From: Algoriphagus oliviformis
Lineage (GTDB): Bacteria; Bacteroidota; Bacteroidia; Cytophagales; Cyclobacteriaceae
Length of the DNA: 64,000 bases
Direction of reading: 5' to 3'
Assembly (NCBI RefSeq): GCF_017254915.1
Contig: NZ_JAFKCT010000006.1
Span: forward strand, 124,001 to 188,000
Positions 51,246-59,919 of the stretch are shown here, piece by piece. The translations under genes were made by a program, and so were the position numbers. The notes beneath the pieces are model-generated. The model did not search any database. It saw nothing but the letters and a program-made list of their open reading frames with translations, and was not told the DNA's origin. The stretch's first letter is position 1. Every line of letters starts with the position of its first letter.

Positions 51246-51770
51246 ATGAAAATCCAGGAAAACGCAGTGGTAGGCCTGACCTACGAACTCAAAGTGAGCA
51301 AGGAAGAGGACGGCATCGAGTCGACGCCTTTCAGTGTGGAAATCCGCGAAAACGACGACCCCTTCTACTTCCTCTACGGCCAAAGCGGCCTGCCCGAGAA
51401 GTTTGAAGAGCTCTTGGCTGGCAAAAACGACGGAGAGGATTTTTCCTTTGCGATCTCCATGGTCGATGCCTATGGAGAGCCGGACGACGAGCTAGTGATC
51501 ACCCTGCCCAAGAGCCAGTTTTCCGGTGAGCGCGGCTTTTCTCCCGAGATGCTGGAGGAAGGCAACTTCCTTCCGCTGATGGACGAAAACGGCTACAGCA
51601 TGCAGGCCAAAGTCCTAAAAGATCTGGGAGAAAACCTGCTTCTCGACTTCAACCATCCTTTGGTGGGTTTCGACCTGCATTTCGAAGGAAAAATCATCGA
51701 GGTGAGAGAGGCCACGAAAGAGGAGCTCGCCCACGGACACGTACACGGGGAGCACGGGGAGCACGACTAG
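51246..51770 (+). CDS. slyD: SlyD-like FKBP peptidyl-prolyl isomerase
   Basis: A 174-residue FKBP with inserted flap domain, as in SlyD. VGLTYELKV and NDDPFYFLYGQSGLPEKFEE are the first half, DELVITLPKSQFSG the insertion and NHPLVGFDLHFEGKIIEVREA the closing FKBP strand. The C-terminus is rich in His and Glu (AHGHVHGEHGEHD), which probably binds nickel or other metals as in SlyD tails. Catalysis of prolyl isomerisation is expected. Confidence 0.9.
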   Translation: MKIQENAVVGLTYELKVSKEEDGIESTPFSVEIRENDDPFYFLYGQSGLPEKFEELLAGKNDGEDFSFAISMVDAYGEPDDELVITLPKSQFSGERGFSPEMLEEGNFLPLMDENGYSMQAKVLKDLGENLLLDFNHPLVGFDLHFEGKIIEVREATKEELAHGHVHGEHGEHD

Positions 51771-51820
51771 CAGTCAGGCCTCCATTCCTAGGGGAGAGCT
51801 ACCAAACGCCGGTGTAGAGG

Positions 51821-52168
51821 TCAATGCAGACCTTCACGTACTTTCTTCGGCAGGGAGTCCCGGATCAGCTGATAGCTCTCCTTGGCCAATTCCAAAATCA
51901 GGGCGTCTGGCACATTGCCCTTGGTGCTGACCGAGTTCCACAACTTTTTGTTCATATGGTATCCGGGTGTAATGCCCGGATACTGTTCCCTCAGCTCCAT
52001 GGCCCGCTCCGGATCGCACTTTAGGTTGACATAGGGAAAAGTCTCCAAGTCCATCAAGGCAAAAATCTTCCCGCCCACCCGAAATACCAGCACATCCGGC
52101 CCAAAAGGCGTATCCTCGGTCACGTGGGGTAGGGCAAGGCAATAGTCGCGAAAATAGTCCAGGGTCAT
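51821..52168 (-). CDS. MmcQ/YjbR family protein
   Basis: A 115-residue protein with the CyaY-like fold of the YjbR family. DYFRDYCLALPHVTEDTPFG and LVFRVGGKIFALMDLE are the N-terminal blocks; YPGITPGYHMNKKLWNSVS and LAKESYQLIRDSLPKKVRE the C-terminal. The usual annotation is 'DNA-binding protein', though a clear function is not established. It is convergent with slyD across an apparently simple gap. Confidence 0.9.
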   Translation of the reverse strand: MTLDYFRDYCLALPHVTEDTPFGPDVLVFRVGGKIFALMDLETFPYVNLKCDPERAMELREQYPGITPGYHMNKKLWNSVSTKGNVPDALILELAKESYQLIRDSLPKKVREGLH

Positions 52169-52342
52169 GGGAAGGAGGAAATCAGAAATGGAAAACGGAA
52201 AGCACTAAAGGTAAGCAAGGGCAGGCGGAAATATCCAGCTCTGATCGAGGCTAGCGGATCTTCTTGAAAATACGGGAGGGAAACAGCAAAAGCTCCAGAA
52301 TACATCATCCGGCGAAATTTTTCTTTTGTCCCAAGCGGATCA

Positions 52343-52942
52343 CTATTCCACCTCCGTCCACTGGATATTGGAAAACGCCCCCTCGGTCACTTCCACTTCG
52401 GCCCCGGTGTCTTGGTCTTTGGCCTTGAAAAAGAAGGTGCCCGAGAGAGTCTTTTGCACCGTATCGAGCTCATCGACAGTCAAACTCATGAGGTCCGAAT
52501 GGTTTGAACTGGCTCGTAGCACCGCTTCATCGGCGAAGGGAGAAGAGCGCTCCTCTACTCCGCCCATCGCTCCGACAAAGTCGCCCACGAGCGCATCGTC
52601 ATAGTCCCAGTCAGTGAGGGTGGTGCCCGGCGCGATGTCAGCCAGAGAATAGCCCCCCATCCTAAATCCCACGGCCAAAGCACCTCCATTGTGCTCGCTG
52701 ACTCCCCACACGGTCAGATGGAAGCTACTGCCCTCCCTCAGCATCTCGGCAACGACGAAGTCTATCGAAACGGAGCCTTGCTTCCCAGCGGCTTCAAATT
52801 CCACCCCATCTACCTTGCAGGTGATTTTTCCGTCTTTGTCACTTTCCGGAAAGGTCTCTTTGATCAGATCACAGCCTCCGGCCAGTATCAGCAGCCCGAT
52901 CAAATAAGAGGGCCGACTAAAAAGGTGTAAAATTGTCTTCAT
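52343..52942 (-). CDS. Small lipoprotein of unknown function
   Basis: A 199-residue lipoprotein candidate. Signal peptide with lipobox LLILAGGC, followed by acidic DLIKETFPESDKDGK. The rest is an all-beta module in the style of DUF6252-like Bacteroidota proteins (ITCKVDGVEFEAAGK, SSFHLTVWGVSEHNGGALAV, GTFFFKAKDQDTGAEVEVTE). Located at the membrane surface. The ATG at 52942 is used because the signal begins there; longer frames upstream lack support. Confidence 0.75.
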   Translation of the reverse strand: MKTILHLFSRPSYLIGLLILAGGCDLIKETFPESDKDGKITCKVDGVEFEAAGKQGSVSIDFVVAEMLREGSSFHLTVWGVSEHNGGALAVGFRMGGYSLADIAPGTTLTDWDYDDALVGDFVGAMGGVEERSSPFADEAVLRASSNHSDLMSLTVDELDTVQKTLSGTFFFKAKDQDTGAEVEVTEGAFSNIQWTEVE

Positions 52943-53610
52943 GAGGTCTAGCTTGATTTTTTTTGGTTCAACAAAGCTTTGACACGCTGTCCCTTTTGGG
53001 TGAAAGTCGCCACGGCCCGACGGGACCTGACACAGCCTAAAATCCGGGGCACCTACCCCAATGCTTCCAACAGCCACCGAAAAACCACTCTGCGTAGCGT
53101 GATACCCACTGTCTGTCCAAAGACTATGCTAAAAAAGGCTTGGTAAAATAGCGTCACTCCAAACCCTCTTTGGACAAAAGCGGGACAGCACCCTTTCAAG
53201 TTATCATTTTCTGTGAAAAGAGCTCCTGTTTTGGCCCTTTTAATGCCGACTACCTTGCGAAGCAACAAAAATGGAACACCCTATTAATCAATAACATCAG
53301 AATACCGAACCAGTCCCCGCTGGCGCCTTGACAAAAACCATCACCCAAAAAAGGAGGTCTGCATGCGCTCGTCTAAGTCCCCCAAACCTCAGCACGTCAT
53401 AAGGGCGTAGCGCCGGCATCTTCGTAGAAACCAGTCCATCTCCCCCCAAAAGAGGCCCGTAGCGCTAAAATCAAAATCCATCCCGACATCCACCTCCACA
53501 AGACCATAGGTTAACCTTTTGACAATCCAGACCTAACCATTCTTCATCCTTCCCTAGCGAGATTTGTGGGAAATTGGAATCCAAGAACCCATTGGCGAAA
53601 TTGATCCTCC
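52943..53610. other. Gap of about 670 bases with nothing clear
   Basis: No frame with believable coding character is seen. A 9-bp inverted pair TGTCCAAAG and CTTTGGACA stands near 53113-53177 and might form a loose stem. The minus-strand frame at 53053-53268 (71 residues) is a poor gene candidate. Upstream promoter elements for the GDPD and lipoprotein genes may lie here but I could not identify any. Confidence 0.5.
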
Positions 53611-54438
53611 ATGACCTACACTGACCTCTCCCTGCGGATTGCCGGGTTTCTCCTGATGCTGGTGCTCGCGCTGCCAGCCTATTCCCAGCTGCCCGAGCGG
53701 GGCCTCTGCGCACACCGGGGCGCGATGGACACCCATCCCGAAAACACCCTTCCGGCATTTCGGGCTGCCATCGCCGCTGGGGCCCAGATGATCGAGTTTG
53801 ATGTTTGGCTCAGCAAAGACGGTCACATGGCCGTCATCCATGATGCCACGGTAGACCGCACCACGGACGGAAGCGGCAAAGTCTCCGACCTGGACTGGGC
53901 GGAGCTCCGGGCCCTGGACGCGGGAGGCTGGATGGACCCGAAGTTTGCCGGAGTGACCATCCCAAGCCTGGAAGAGGTACTGGACATCATGCCCCGCAAC
54001 ATCTGGCTCAACGTCCATATCAAAGAAGATGAAGTCCTGCCGGAGCAGGTAGCCCTCCTCCTCCAGCGCAAAGGCAGACTCCATCAGTCCTTTTTGGCCT
54101 GCAGCGGCAAAGCCGCTACCGCTGCGCAAAAAGCTGTCCCTGCACTCTTGATCTGCAACATGGACAGACGGGATACCAACGACCACTATGCCACCGAAAC
54201 CATCCGCAGAAACTCCGCCTTCATCCAAATCCCAAAAAGCGGCACTCCCCTCTCCCCGGAGAGCCTCCAGGCACTCCGAAGGCTTGGGGTGAAAATCAAC
54301 TATTTCCCGGCAGAAAGCATTGACGAAGCCGACAGCCTACTGCAGGCTGGAGTGGACTTTCCCCTAGTCAACGACATCGTGGGCTTCATGCAGCAGGCGC
54401 CCAAACTCGGACTGGTCCCCGTCAAGCCGGAATTCTAG
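53611..54438 (+). CDS. Glycerophosphodiester phosphodiesterase family protein
   Basis: A 275-residue exported GDPD. A signal peptide (IAGFLLMLVLALPAYSQ) is followed by the catalytic blocks: CAHRGAMDTHPENTLPAF (His-Arg and Glu), MIEFDVWLSKDGHMAVIHDATVDRTTDG (Glu, Asp and His). Barrel strands then end in NYFPAESIDEADSL and PLVNDIVGFM. It would release glycerol phosphate from phosphodiesters in the periplasm with Ca or Mg. Monocistronic. Confidence 0.93.
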   Translation: MTYTDLSLRIAGFLLMLVLALPAYSQLPERGLCAHRGAMDTHPENTLPAFRAAIAAGAQMIEFDVWLSKDGHMAVIHDATVDRTTDGSGKVSDLDWAELRALDAGGWMDPKFAGVTIPSLEEVLDIMPRNIWLNVHIKEDEVLPEQVALLLQRKGRLHQSFLACSGKAATAAQKAVPALLICNMDRRDTNDHYATETIRRNSAFIQIPKSGTPLSPESLQALRRLGVKINYFPAESIDEADSLLQAGVDFPLVNDIVGFMQQAPKLGLVPVKPEF

Positions 54439-54579
54439 CGATGCGGATACTATGGTAAAACCCAGTTTTGCGGCTTCCCCCGCTCCTTCCCGAAGCCACA
54501 AAATTTGGCTCGACCATGCCATGACCCGATTCTGTGACTGGGGCTGGAATTATTCTACACGGCTTTTGTTCTTAGGACA

Positions 54580-55158
54580 ATGAACTTCCCCGAGCACAAG
54601 CTGATCTACTATATCCAAAAATGGGTAGACCTGAGCGAGGCCGACGCTGCCTCGATCCTGGCCGCATTTGAGCCGATTGCCGTCAAGAAGAAAACCCAGC
54701 TGCTCGCCCCACAGGAAGTCTGCCGCTACGTGTACTTCATCACCTCGGGATCGATGCGTTCCTACCACATCGATCAGAAGGGCACCGAGCACATCTATCA
54801 GCTACGTCTGGAAAACAGCTGGATCAGCGATCTGGAAAGCTTTTTTTCCCAAAAACCCTCCAAGTACTACATCGAGTCCATGGAGGACAGCACCCTTCTC
54901 CGGATTTCTTTTGACAGACTGGAAATGCTCTATGCGGAGGTGCCCAAGATGGAACGCTACTTTCGCATTCTTTTTCAAAAAGCCTACATCAACGCCCTAC
55001 AGCGGCTCAACTCGACCATGTGGGACAGCGCCGAGGAGCGATACCAAGACATGGTAAAGGAAAACTGCGACATCCTCCAGCGTGTCCCACAGACCTACAT
55101 CGCCTCCTATCTGGGCATCACGCCGGAGAGCCTGAGCCGCATCCGCAAGAAGAAATAA
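54580..55158 (+). CDS. Crp/Fnr-family transcription regulator
   Basis: A 192-residue regulator with an N-terminal cyclic-nucleotide-binding-like domain (IAVKKKTQLLAPQEVCRYVYFITSGSMR, YQLRLENSWISDLESFFSQK) and a C-terminal winged helix (QTYIASYLGITPESLSRIRKK). No iron-sulfur cysteines are seen, and the phosphate-binding RxS motif of a cAMP site is not clear, so the ligand is unknown. It precedes the dioxygenase and NmrA-like genes and is a plausible controller of them. Confidence 0.9.
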   Translation: MNFPEHKLIYYIQKWVDLSEADAASILAAFEPIAVKKKTQLLAPQEVCRYVYFITSGSMRSYHIDQKGTEHIYQLRLENSWISDLESFFSQKPSKYYIESMEDSTLLRISFDRLEMLYAEVPKMERYFRILFQKAYINALQRLNSTMWDSAEERYQDMVKENCDILQRVPQTYIASYLGITPESLSRIRKKK

Positions 55159-55320
55159 GCTCCCAAATCCCCAGGAAGCCCAGTGCCAAAAGGTTTGATT
55201 TCTTAACCTAGATCAAGGGTACAAAGCCCCGGCTAGCGCTAATTTTGCCCTGCGGATTCGGATAAAAGCCCCGAAAACGCGAAAAAAGAACCACAAATCC
55301 CTGCCTGTAAATACTACCAG

Positions 55321-56205
55321 GTGAACAGAAAAGTCTTTGTCAAAAACCTGGCGCTCGCCGCCGGATCAATCTACGGAGCTATGAACCTCTGCGATCTGAA
55401 TACCCTGCTCAAGCCTCTGGAAAGCACTCCAAAAATGCCCGTCCTCTTCCTCGGACACGGCAGTCCCATGAATGCCATCGAGGAAAACCAGTTTGTGAAG
55501 GGCTTCAGGCAGGTTTCGGCCCAAATCGAGGTTCCAAAGGCTATCCTGGTCGTCTCTGCCCACTGGGAGACGCGGGGCACCAAGGTCACCGCAATGGCCC
55601 ATCCCAAGACGATCCACGACTTTGGGGGCTTTCCTCCGGCACTCTACGAGGTGCAGTACCCTGCCCCCGGCAGCCCTGAACTGGCCAAAGAAATCCAGAC
55701 CAGCGTCCGGCACAGCGAGGTTCACCTGGACGAACAGTGGGGTCTCGACCATGGAGCCTGGACGGTAATCCGACATATGTACCCCAAGGCCGACATCCCC
55801 GTGCTGCAGCTTAGCCTGGACTACTACAAGACTCCCCAAGAGCACTACGCGCTGGGAAGGGAGCTTGCGAGCCTGCGGAAAAAAGGCGTTCTGATCGTCG
55901 GCAGCGGCAATGTGGTCCACAACCTCCGCATGGTGCATTGGCAAAAGCTGAACGAGCCCTATGCCTACGACTGGGCGATCGAGGCCAACGACAAAATCAA
56001 ACAGGCCATCTTGGAGCAAAACCACCAAGAACTGATCGACTACTCCAAGCTGGGAAGGGCCTTTGAACTGGCCATCCCCACGCCGGAGCACTACCTTCCC
56101 CTGCTCTACACCCTGGCCCTCCAGGACAAAGGCGAAGCCATCAGCCTCTTCAACGACGAACCTCTGGGAGGCTCGCTGTCCATGACCTCGGTCAGGATAG
56201 GATAG
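55321..56205 (+). CDS. 4,5-DOPA dioxygenase extradiol-like protein (YgiD family)
   Basis: A 294-residue LigB/YgiD-type dioxygenase. Metal ligands and catalytic residues are in LFLGHGSPMNAIEENQF, VVSAHWETRGTKVTAM, FGGFPPALYEVQYPAPG, GLDHGAWTVIRHMYP and GSGNVVHNLRMVHW. E. coli YgiD opens DOPA-type rings in vitro. About 35 extra residues before the fold read NRKVFVKNLALAAGS, resembling a Tat-like leader. Start is GTG. It lies in a cluster after the Crp/Fnr gene. Confidence 0.88.
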   Translation: MNRKVFVKNLALAAGSIYGAMNLCDLNTLLKPLESTPKMPVLFLGHGSPMNAIEENQFVKGFRQVSAQIEVPKAILVVSAHWETRGTKVTAMAHPKTIHDFGGFPPALYEVQYPAPGSPELAKEIQTSVRHSEVHLDEQWGLDHGAWTVIRHMYPKADIPVLQLSLDYYKTPQEHYALGRELASLRKKGVLIVGSGNVVHNLRMVHWQKLNEPYAYDWAIEANDKIKQAILEQNHQELIDYSKLGRAFELAIPTPEHYLPLLYTLALQDKGEAISLFNDEPLGGSLSMTSVRIG

Positions 56206-56244
56206 ACCTCTTTTTATTTAATAACCACTCCAAAACACTACCGC

Positions 56245-57093
56245 ATGAAAATCGCAGTAACCGGCGCAACCGGCCAGCTAGGAACCCTGGTCATCGCCCA
56301 ATTGAAAACCCAAGTAAGTACCGAAAACCTGGTGGCTCTGGCTAGGAACACGGAAAAAGCCGGTGCTCTCGGCACCGAAGTCCGACCCTTTGACTATGCC
56401 CAACCTGAGATCCTAGCCAAATCCCTGCAAGGCGTGGACCGCCTGCTTCTGATCTCCAGCAGCGAGATCGGGCATAGATTCGCCCAGCACAGCAACGTGA
56501 TTGCGGCAGCGCAGCAGGCCGGCGTGAAGTGGATCGTCTACACCAGCCTACTCCATGCCCCCGAGAGCTCCCTGAGCCTTGCCGGTGAGCATGTGGCGAC
56601 CGAGAAGCTTCTCGCCGAATCCGGCATTGCCCACACCATCCTCCGCAACGGATGGTATCACGAAAACTTCATCAGTTCTATCCAGGCCTCCGTCGCCATG
56701 GGAACCTATGCCGGCAGCGCCGGAGAGGGAAAAATCTCCGCTGCATCCCGTCAGGACTTTGCCGAAGCCGCTGCCAAGGTGATCTTGGATGAAAAACACA
56801 TCGGAAAAGTCTACGAGCTAGCCGGAGACACTGCCTACACACTCACCGAGCTTTCCTCCGAAATCAGCGAGCAAAGCGGAAAAGAAGTCAGCTATGCCAA
56901 CATGCCGGAAGCAGCCTATGCCGACATCCTCAAAGGTGCGGGACTTCCCGCTGGACTGGCCGAAGCCATCGCAGGATGGGATACCAGCATCTCTCAGGGC
57001 GACCTCCTGGACGAGTCCAAGCAACTCTCCCAGCTGATCGGCAGACCGACCAGCCCGGTGGCTGACACCGTTCAGGCTGCGCTGAAGCAATAA
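56245..57093 (+). CDS. NmrA/QOR2-like NAD(P)H-dependent reductase
   Basis: A 282-residue atypical SDR of the NmrA-like group, near the quinone reductase QOR2. Start MKIAVTGATGQLGTLVI holds the nucleotide-binding GATGQLG, followed by VDRLLLISSSEIGHRFAQH and VKWIVYTSLLHAPESSLSLA. TILRNGWYHENF and YELAGDTAYTLTELSSE complete the fold. Quinones are the likely substrate. It starts 39 bases after the dioxygenase stop and ends with a strong terminator, so it closes a possible regulated unit. Confidence 0.88.
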   Translation: MKIAVTGATGQLGTLVIAQLKTQVSTENLVALARNTEKAGALGTEVRPFDYAQPEILAKSLQGVDRLLLISSSEIGHRFAQHSNVIAAAQQAGVKWIVYTSLLHAPESSLSLAGEHVATEKLLAESGIAHTILRNGWYHENFISSIQASVAMGTYAGSAGEGKISAASRQDFAEAAAKVILDEKHIGKVYELAGDTAYTLTELSSEISEQSGKEVSYANMPEAAYADILKGAGLPAGLAEAIAGWDTSISQGDLLDESKQLSQLIGRPTSPVADTVQAALKQ

Positions 57094-57118
57094 GAGCCAA
57101 TGGGACTTCACCCCACCG

Positions 57119-57152
57119 AAAAGGCAAAACCCATGGTTTTGCCTTTTCCTTT
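57119..57152 (+). terminator. Strong terminator after the NmrA-like gene
   Basis: AAAAGGCAAAACC and GGTTTTGCCTTTT form a perfect 13-bp stem with loop CAT, followed by CCTTTT. A-run on the left makes it usable in both directions. Confidence 0.88.
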
Positions 57153-57266
57153 TACAGGCTTTGGCAACCAGAAAAGACCTAGAAGTCTCTCTTATTTTTC
57201 TATTGTCTCAATTTGGATAAATAGATTATTCCAGCTAGCTTAGCCAAAAGCGATTCAAGCCTTTTC

Positions 57267-58274
57267 ATGCTCAAAATGCCTAGCTTCCCCTATTGTCGGA
57301 GATTCCCCCTGCTCTCAGCCCTATTCCTTGTCTCTTGCTTTTCCTTTGCCCAAGCCCAGGAAAAGAAAAAAGCCAAACCCATCATCGACGTGCATGTGCA
57401 TGCGATGAAGGTCAATCCAAACTTTGCCTCGGATATGTGTCCCTGGTTTCTGAGCAGCATGCCCGGAAGTATTCCCGGAGCCGACGCGCCCTCTTTCATC
57501 AACACCGACTGTGCCCATCCCCTGAAGGCAGCCAAGTCCGATGAGGAATTTCAGCAGAAGCTGATGGAAACCGCCGAGCGGCTCAACATCACCTTCGTGG
57601 CCTCTGGAGACGCAGAGATTTTGCACCGCTGGAAAAAAGCCGCCCCAGACCGGGTGATTCCGTCCATCGGAGTCGCATCAGGCATGAGTGTGCAAGCTTT
57701 CGAAGACTCCCTGAGCAATGGATTCTACCAAGTGATGGGGGAAATCGCCCCCCAGTACCAAGGTATGTCTCCCGCGGACATGTCGCTGGACGAGTACTTT
57801 GGCGTGGCCGAAAAGCTCGGCATTCCGGTCGGCATCCATATGGGCACTGGCGGCAACGGCATGGCCAACCTAACCTCTCCCAAGTATAGAGCCTCCATGG
57901 GCAATCCCTTTCTCTTGGAAGACGTCCTAGCCAGACACCCCAAGCTGAAGATCTGGGTGATGCACGCGGGCTACCCCATGATCGATGAGATGATCGCCTT
58001 GATGGGTGCAAATGCCTACGTGTATGTGGATCTGGCCGGGTTCATCTGGAGCTATCCTCTGGAGGAGATACACATGTACTTGAGGAGACTGGTGCAGGCC
58101 GGTTTCGGGAAAAGAATCCTCTACGGTACCGACCTGATGATGTGGCCAGAGCTCCTGGAGACATCCATCGGCGTGATCGAAAACGCAAACTACCTCAGTG
58201 AAGACCAGAAGCGCGACATCTTCTTCAACAACGCCATCCGCTTCTTTAACTGGGACGCCAAAAACTTTGAATAA
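57267..58274 (+). CDS. Exported TIM-barrel amidohydrolase (first of two)
   Basis: A 335-residue exported amidohydrolase of the Amidohydro_2 type. Signal peptide (LLSALFLVSCFSFAQAQ) and first metal motif PIIDVHVHAMKVN are followed by VGIHMGTGG and WVMHAGYPMIDEMI. RILYGTDLMMWPE provides the barrel's final aspartate. The exact substrate is not determinable; family members are decarboxylases and hydrolases. A second exported amidohydrolase lies about 4 kb downstream on the opposite strand. Confidence 0.88.
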   Translation: MLKMPSFPYCRRFPLLSALFLVSCFSFAQAQEKKKAKPIIDVHVHAMKVNPNFASDMCPWFLSSMPGSIPGADAPSFINTDCAHPLKAAKSDEEFQQKLMETAERLNITFVASGDAEILHRWKKAAPDRVIPSIGVASGMSVQAFEDSLSNGFYQVMGEIAPQYQGMSPADMSLDEYFGVAEKLGIPVGIHMGTGGNGMANLTSPKYRASMGNPFLLEDVLARHPKLKIWVMHAGYPMIDEMIALMGANAYVYVDLAGFIWSYPLEEIHMYLRRLVQAGFGKRILYGTDLMMWPELLETSIGVIENANYLSEDQKRDIFFNNAIRFFNWDAKNFE

Positions 58275-58306
58275 AAAATTACCCAATCGACCACCTACCC
58301 TAAGTC

Positions 58307-58336
58307 ACGGCCCACAGCAATGTGGGCCGTTTGCTT
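58307..58336 (+). terminator. Terminator after the first amidohydrolase gene
   Basis: ACGGCCCACA, loop GCAA and TGTGGGCCGT form a perfect 10-bp stem. The T-tract is weak (TTGCTTT). Confidence 0.72.
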
Positions 58337-58662
58337 TACTGCTCGGAGAAAAAACGCATCGCTTTGGTCCTTTTTGCAACCATTTGCCCATTTTGGACGT
58401 CCCCCACTTGACCTATGAGGCAAATTGCCTATTTTAGGCTAATCCATGATTTTCTCCACGACTCTCCCTTTCTCTGACTTTTTGGAAGCTGCAGGCAAAA
58501 CCCGCCCGGCAGTTTGCGGGAGATGTGTATCCCATAGCAAGGCCTTTATCAGCTAGCCCTCCGTTGGGATTTTGGACGGAGGGGCACCTTTTCGTCTTTT
58601 TCCATTTTTCCATCGGCTGCTTTTCCCCAGCTGGAGGTTTTCCCTTTTACACAGAGATACAC
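58337..58662. other. Leader region before the GreA/GreB-like gene
   Basis: About 325 bases with no gene. A hairpin CCCTCCGT/ACGGAGGG at 58557-58583 lies 80 bases before the gene; it could be part of a leader, but no known riboswitch pattern is recognised. GCCTATTTTAGGC near 58428 is a small palindrome. Confidence 0.4.
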
Positions 58663-59055
58663 ATGAAACCTATCATTTCACACCAAGACTACAAAACGAT
58701 CTATAGCCTCATCCAGGACATGCCCTCCTCGCAGCGCACCAAGGAGATGGGGCAGCTGCAGCAAGAACTCGACTCCGCTGCCCGCGTGGAAGAAAGCGAA
58801 ATCGCAGAAAGCATCATCCGCCTCAATTCCTACTTTGAGGTAAAGGACCAAGCCTCCGGAAAAACCCTCCAACTCCGGCTCGTGCTGCCCAAGCAAGCCA
58901 ACCTGGCAGAGCAAAAGCTTTCTATCCTCAGCCCCCTAGGTGTGGCCTTGATCGGCTTTGGCGAAGGCATGGTCGTGGACTGGGTGCTGCCAGGCGGGCC
59001 AAAGAAGCTCGAAATCATCAAAGTGGTCAACACTCCACTTGAGGCCAAAGTATGA
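58663..59055 (+). CDS. GreA/GreB C-terminal-domain protein (Rnk-like)
   Basis: A 130-residue protein that starts with a short helical region (YKTIYSLIQDMPSSQRTKEMGQLQQEL) and ends with an FKBP-like GreA/GreB domain (NSYFEVKDQASGKTLQLRLV, LSILSPLGVALIGFGEGMVV). The N-terminal coiled coil of true Gre factors, which inserts into RNA polymerase, is mostly missing. Rnk and other secondary-channel proteins have this shape. Function is therefore binding of RNA polymerase by inference only. Confidence 0.85.
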   Translation: MKPIISHQDYKTIYSLIQDMPSSQRTKEMGQLQQELDSAARVEESEIAESIIRLNSYFEVKDQASGKTLQLRLVLPKQANLAEQKLSILSPLGVALIGFGEGMVVDWVLPGGPKKLEIIKVVNTPLEAKV

Positions 59056-59083
59056 CCCTATCCCAACGCCAACCCCCAAAGCC

Positions 59084-59704
59084 ATGAAATGGACCTACCG
59101 AATTCCGAACAAACTGGGTACCTCCCTCCTCTTGATGGGCATAATGGCCTTGGTCTTGGTCAACAACTTCGTAGAGCGGTCAAACTCCAGGCAGCTGGAG
59201 ATGGCCTTTGAGTCGATCTATGCGGACCGGCTCATCGTGGAAAGCTACATACTCGATCTATCTGAGCAGCTGCATGCAATACAGGAATCGCTCAAAAGCA
59301 ACTCCTCCGACGGCAAGGCATCATGGAAGGAAAACCTGTCGGAAATAGACCGGATCAACCTGCTCTACTTGGACACCAAGTTGACGGAGGATGAAAAGAA
59401 ACACTTCGGACACTTCGAATCACTGACTTGGGAAATCGGCCAGTCCCTCCAAGCGGGCAGGCTAGTCCATGCAAATACGGGGATAGCCGCTGCGCTCCGG
59501 GACCTTCAGCTGCTGTCGGAAATCCAGGTGATCGAAGCCCAAAGCATCCTGAGCCAAACCGAGCAGCTCTTCCGCTCGGGCTCGCTCAGCTCCCGGTTTG
59601 AAATCGGACTGGTGATCCTGATCGGGCTGATGGTGCAGGGGATACTCTTTGCCTCCAAGTCCCTGCAAATCCGAACCACGCCGACGGCGGAAAACCTGAA
59701 CTAA
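59084..59704 (+). CDS. Chemoreceptor-type four-helix-bundle membrane protein
   Basis: A 206-residue protein with a helix at each end (GTSLLLMGIMALVLVNNF and FEIGLVILIGLMVQGILFA) and a helical, coiled periplasmic region between. This arrangement and the text FESIYADRLIVESYILDLSEQL match the four-helix-bundle sensor domain of chemoreceptors (4HB_MCP). No signalling domain follows, so it is a stand-alone sensor-like module with unknown partner. It lies 28 bases after the GreA/GreB-like gene. Confidence 0.78.
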   Translation: MKWTYRIPNKLGTSLLLMGIMALVLVNNFVERSNSRQLEMAFESIYADRLIVESYILDLSEQLHAIQESLKSNSSDGKASWKENLSEIDRINLLYLDTKLTEDEKKHFGHFESLTWEIGQSLQAGRLVHANTGIAAALRDLQLLSEIQVIEAQSILSQTEQLFRSGSLSSRFEIGLVILIGLMVQGILFASKSLQIRTTPTAENLN

Positions 59705-59715
59705 ACCATACCAAA

Positions 59716-59750
59716 GGCCTTTGAAACGCTGTTTTTCAAAGGCTTTTTTG
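59716..59750 (+). terminator. Terminator after the four-helix-bundle gene
   Basis: GCCTTTGAAA and TTTCAAAGGC form a perfect 10-bp stem, followed by TTTTTT. Confidence 0.88.
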
Positions 59751-59919
59751 ATGGCTTGACAGGTTGATACTTTCCTTTTTGGGAAAATGAGCATCCCAAA
59801 AGCCCTCCACAGCTTTTTCCCTGAGCTGGATTTCAAACACTCCCTTAATCTGAGACTGGGAAGAATTTCCCAAAAAACGCTTTCTTGCCTCGGCAAACCA
59901 CCTAGCAAGCCCAGTGACT

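Noticed and set aside
53053..53268. 71-residue minus-strand frame as a small gene
   Set aside because: No signal, no family resemblance, no plausible promoter or neighbours; may be chance.
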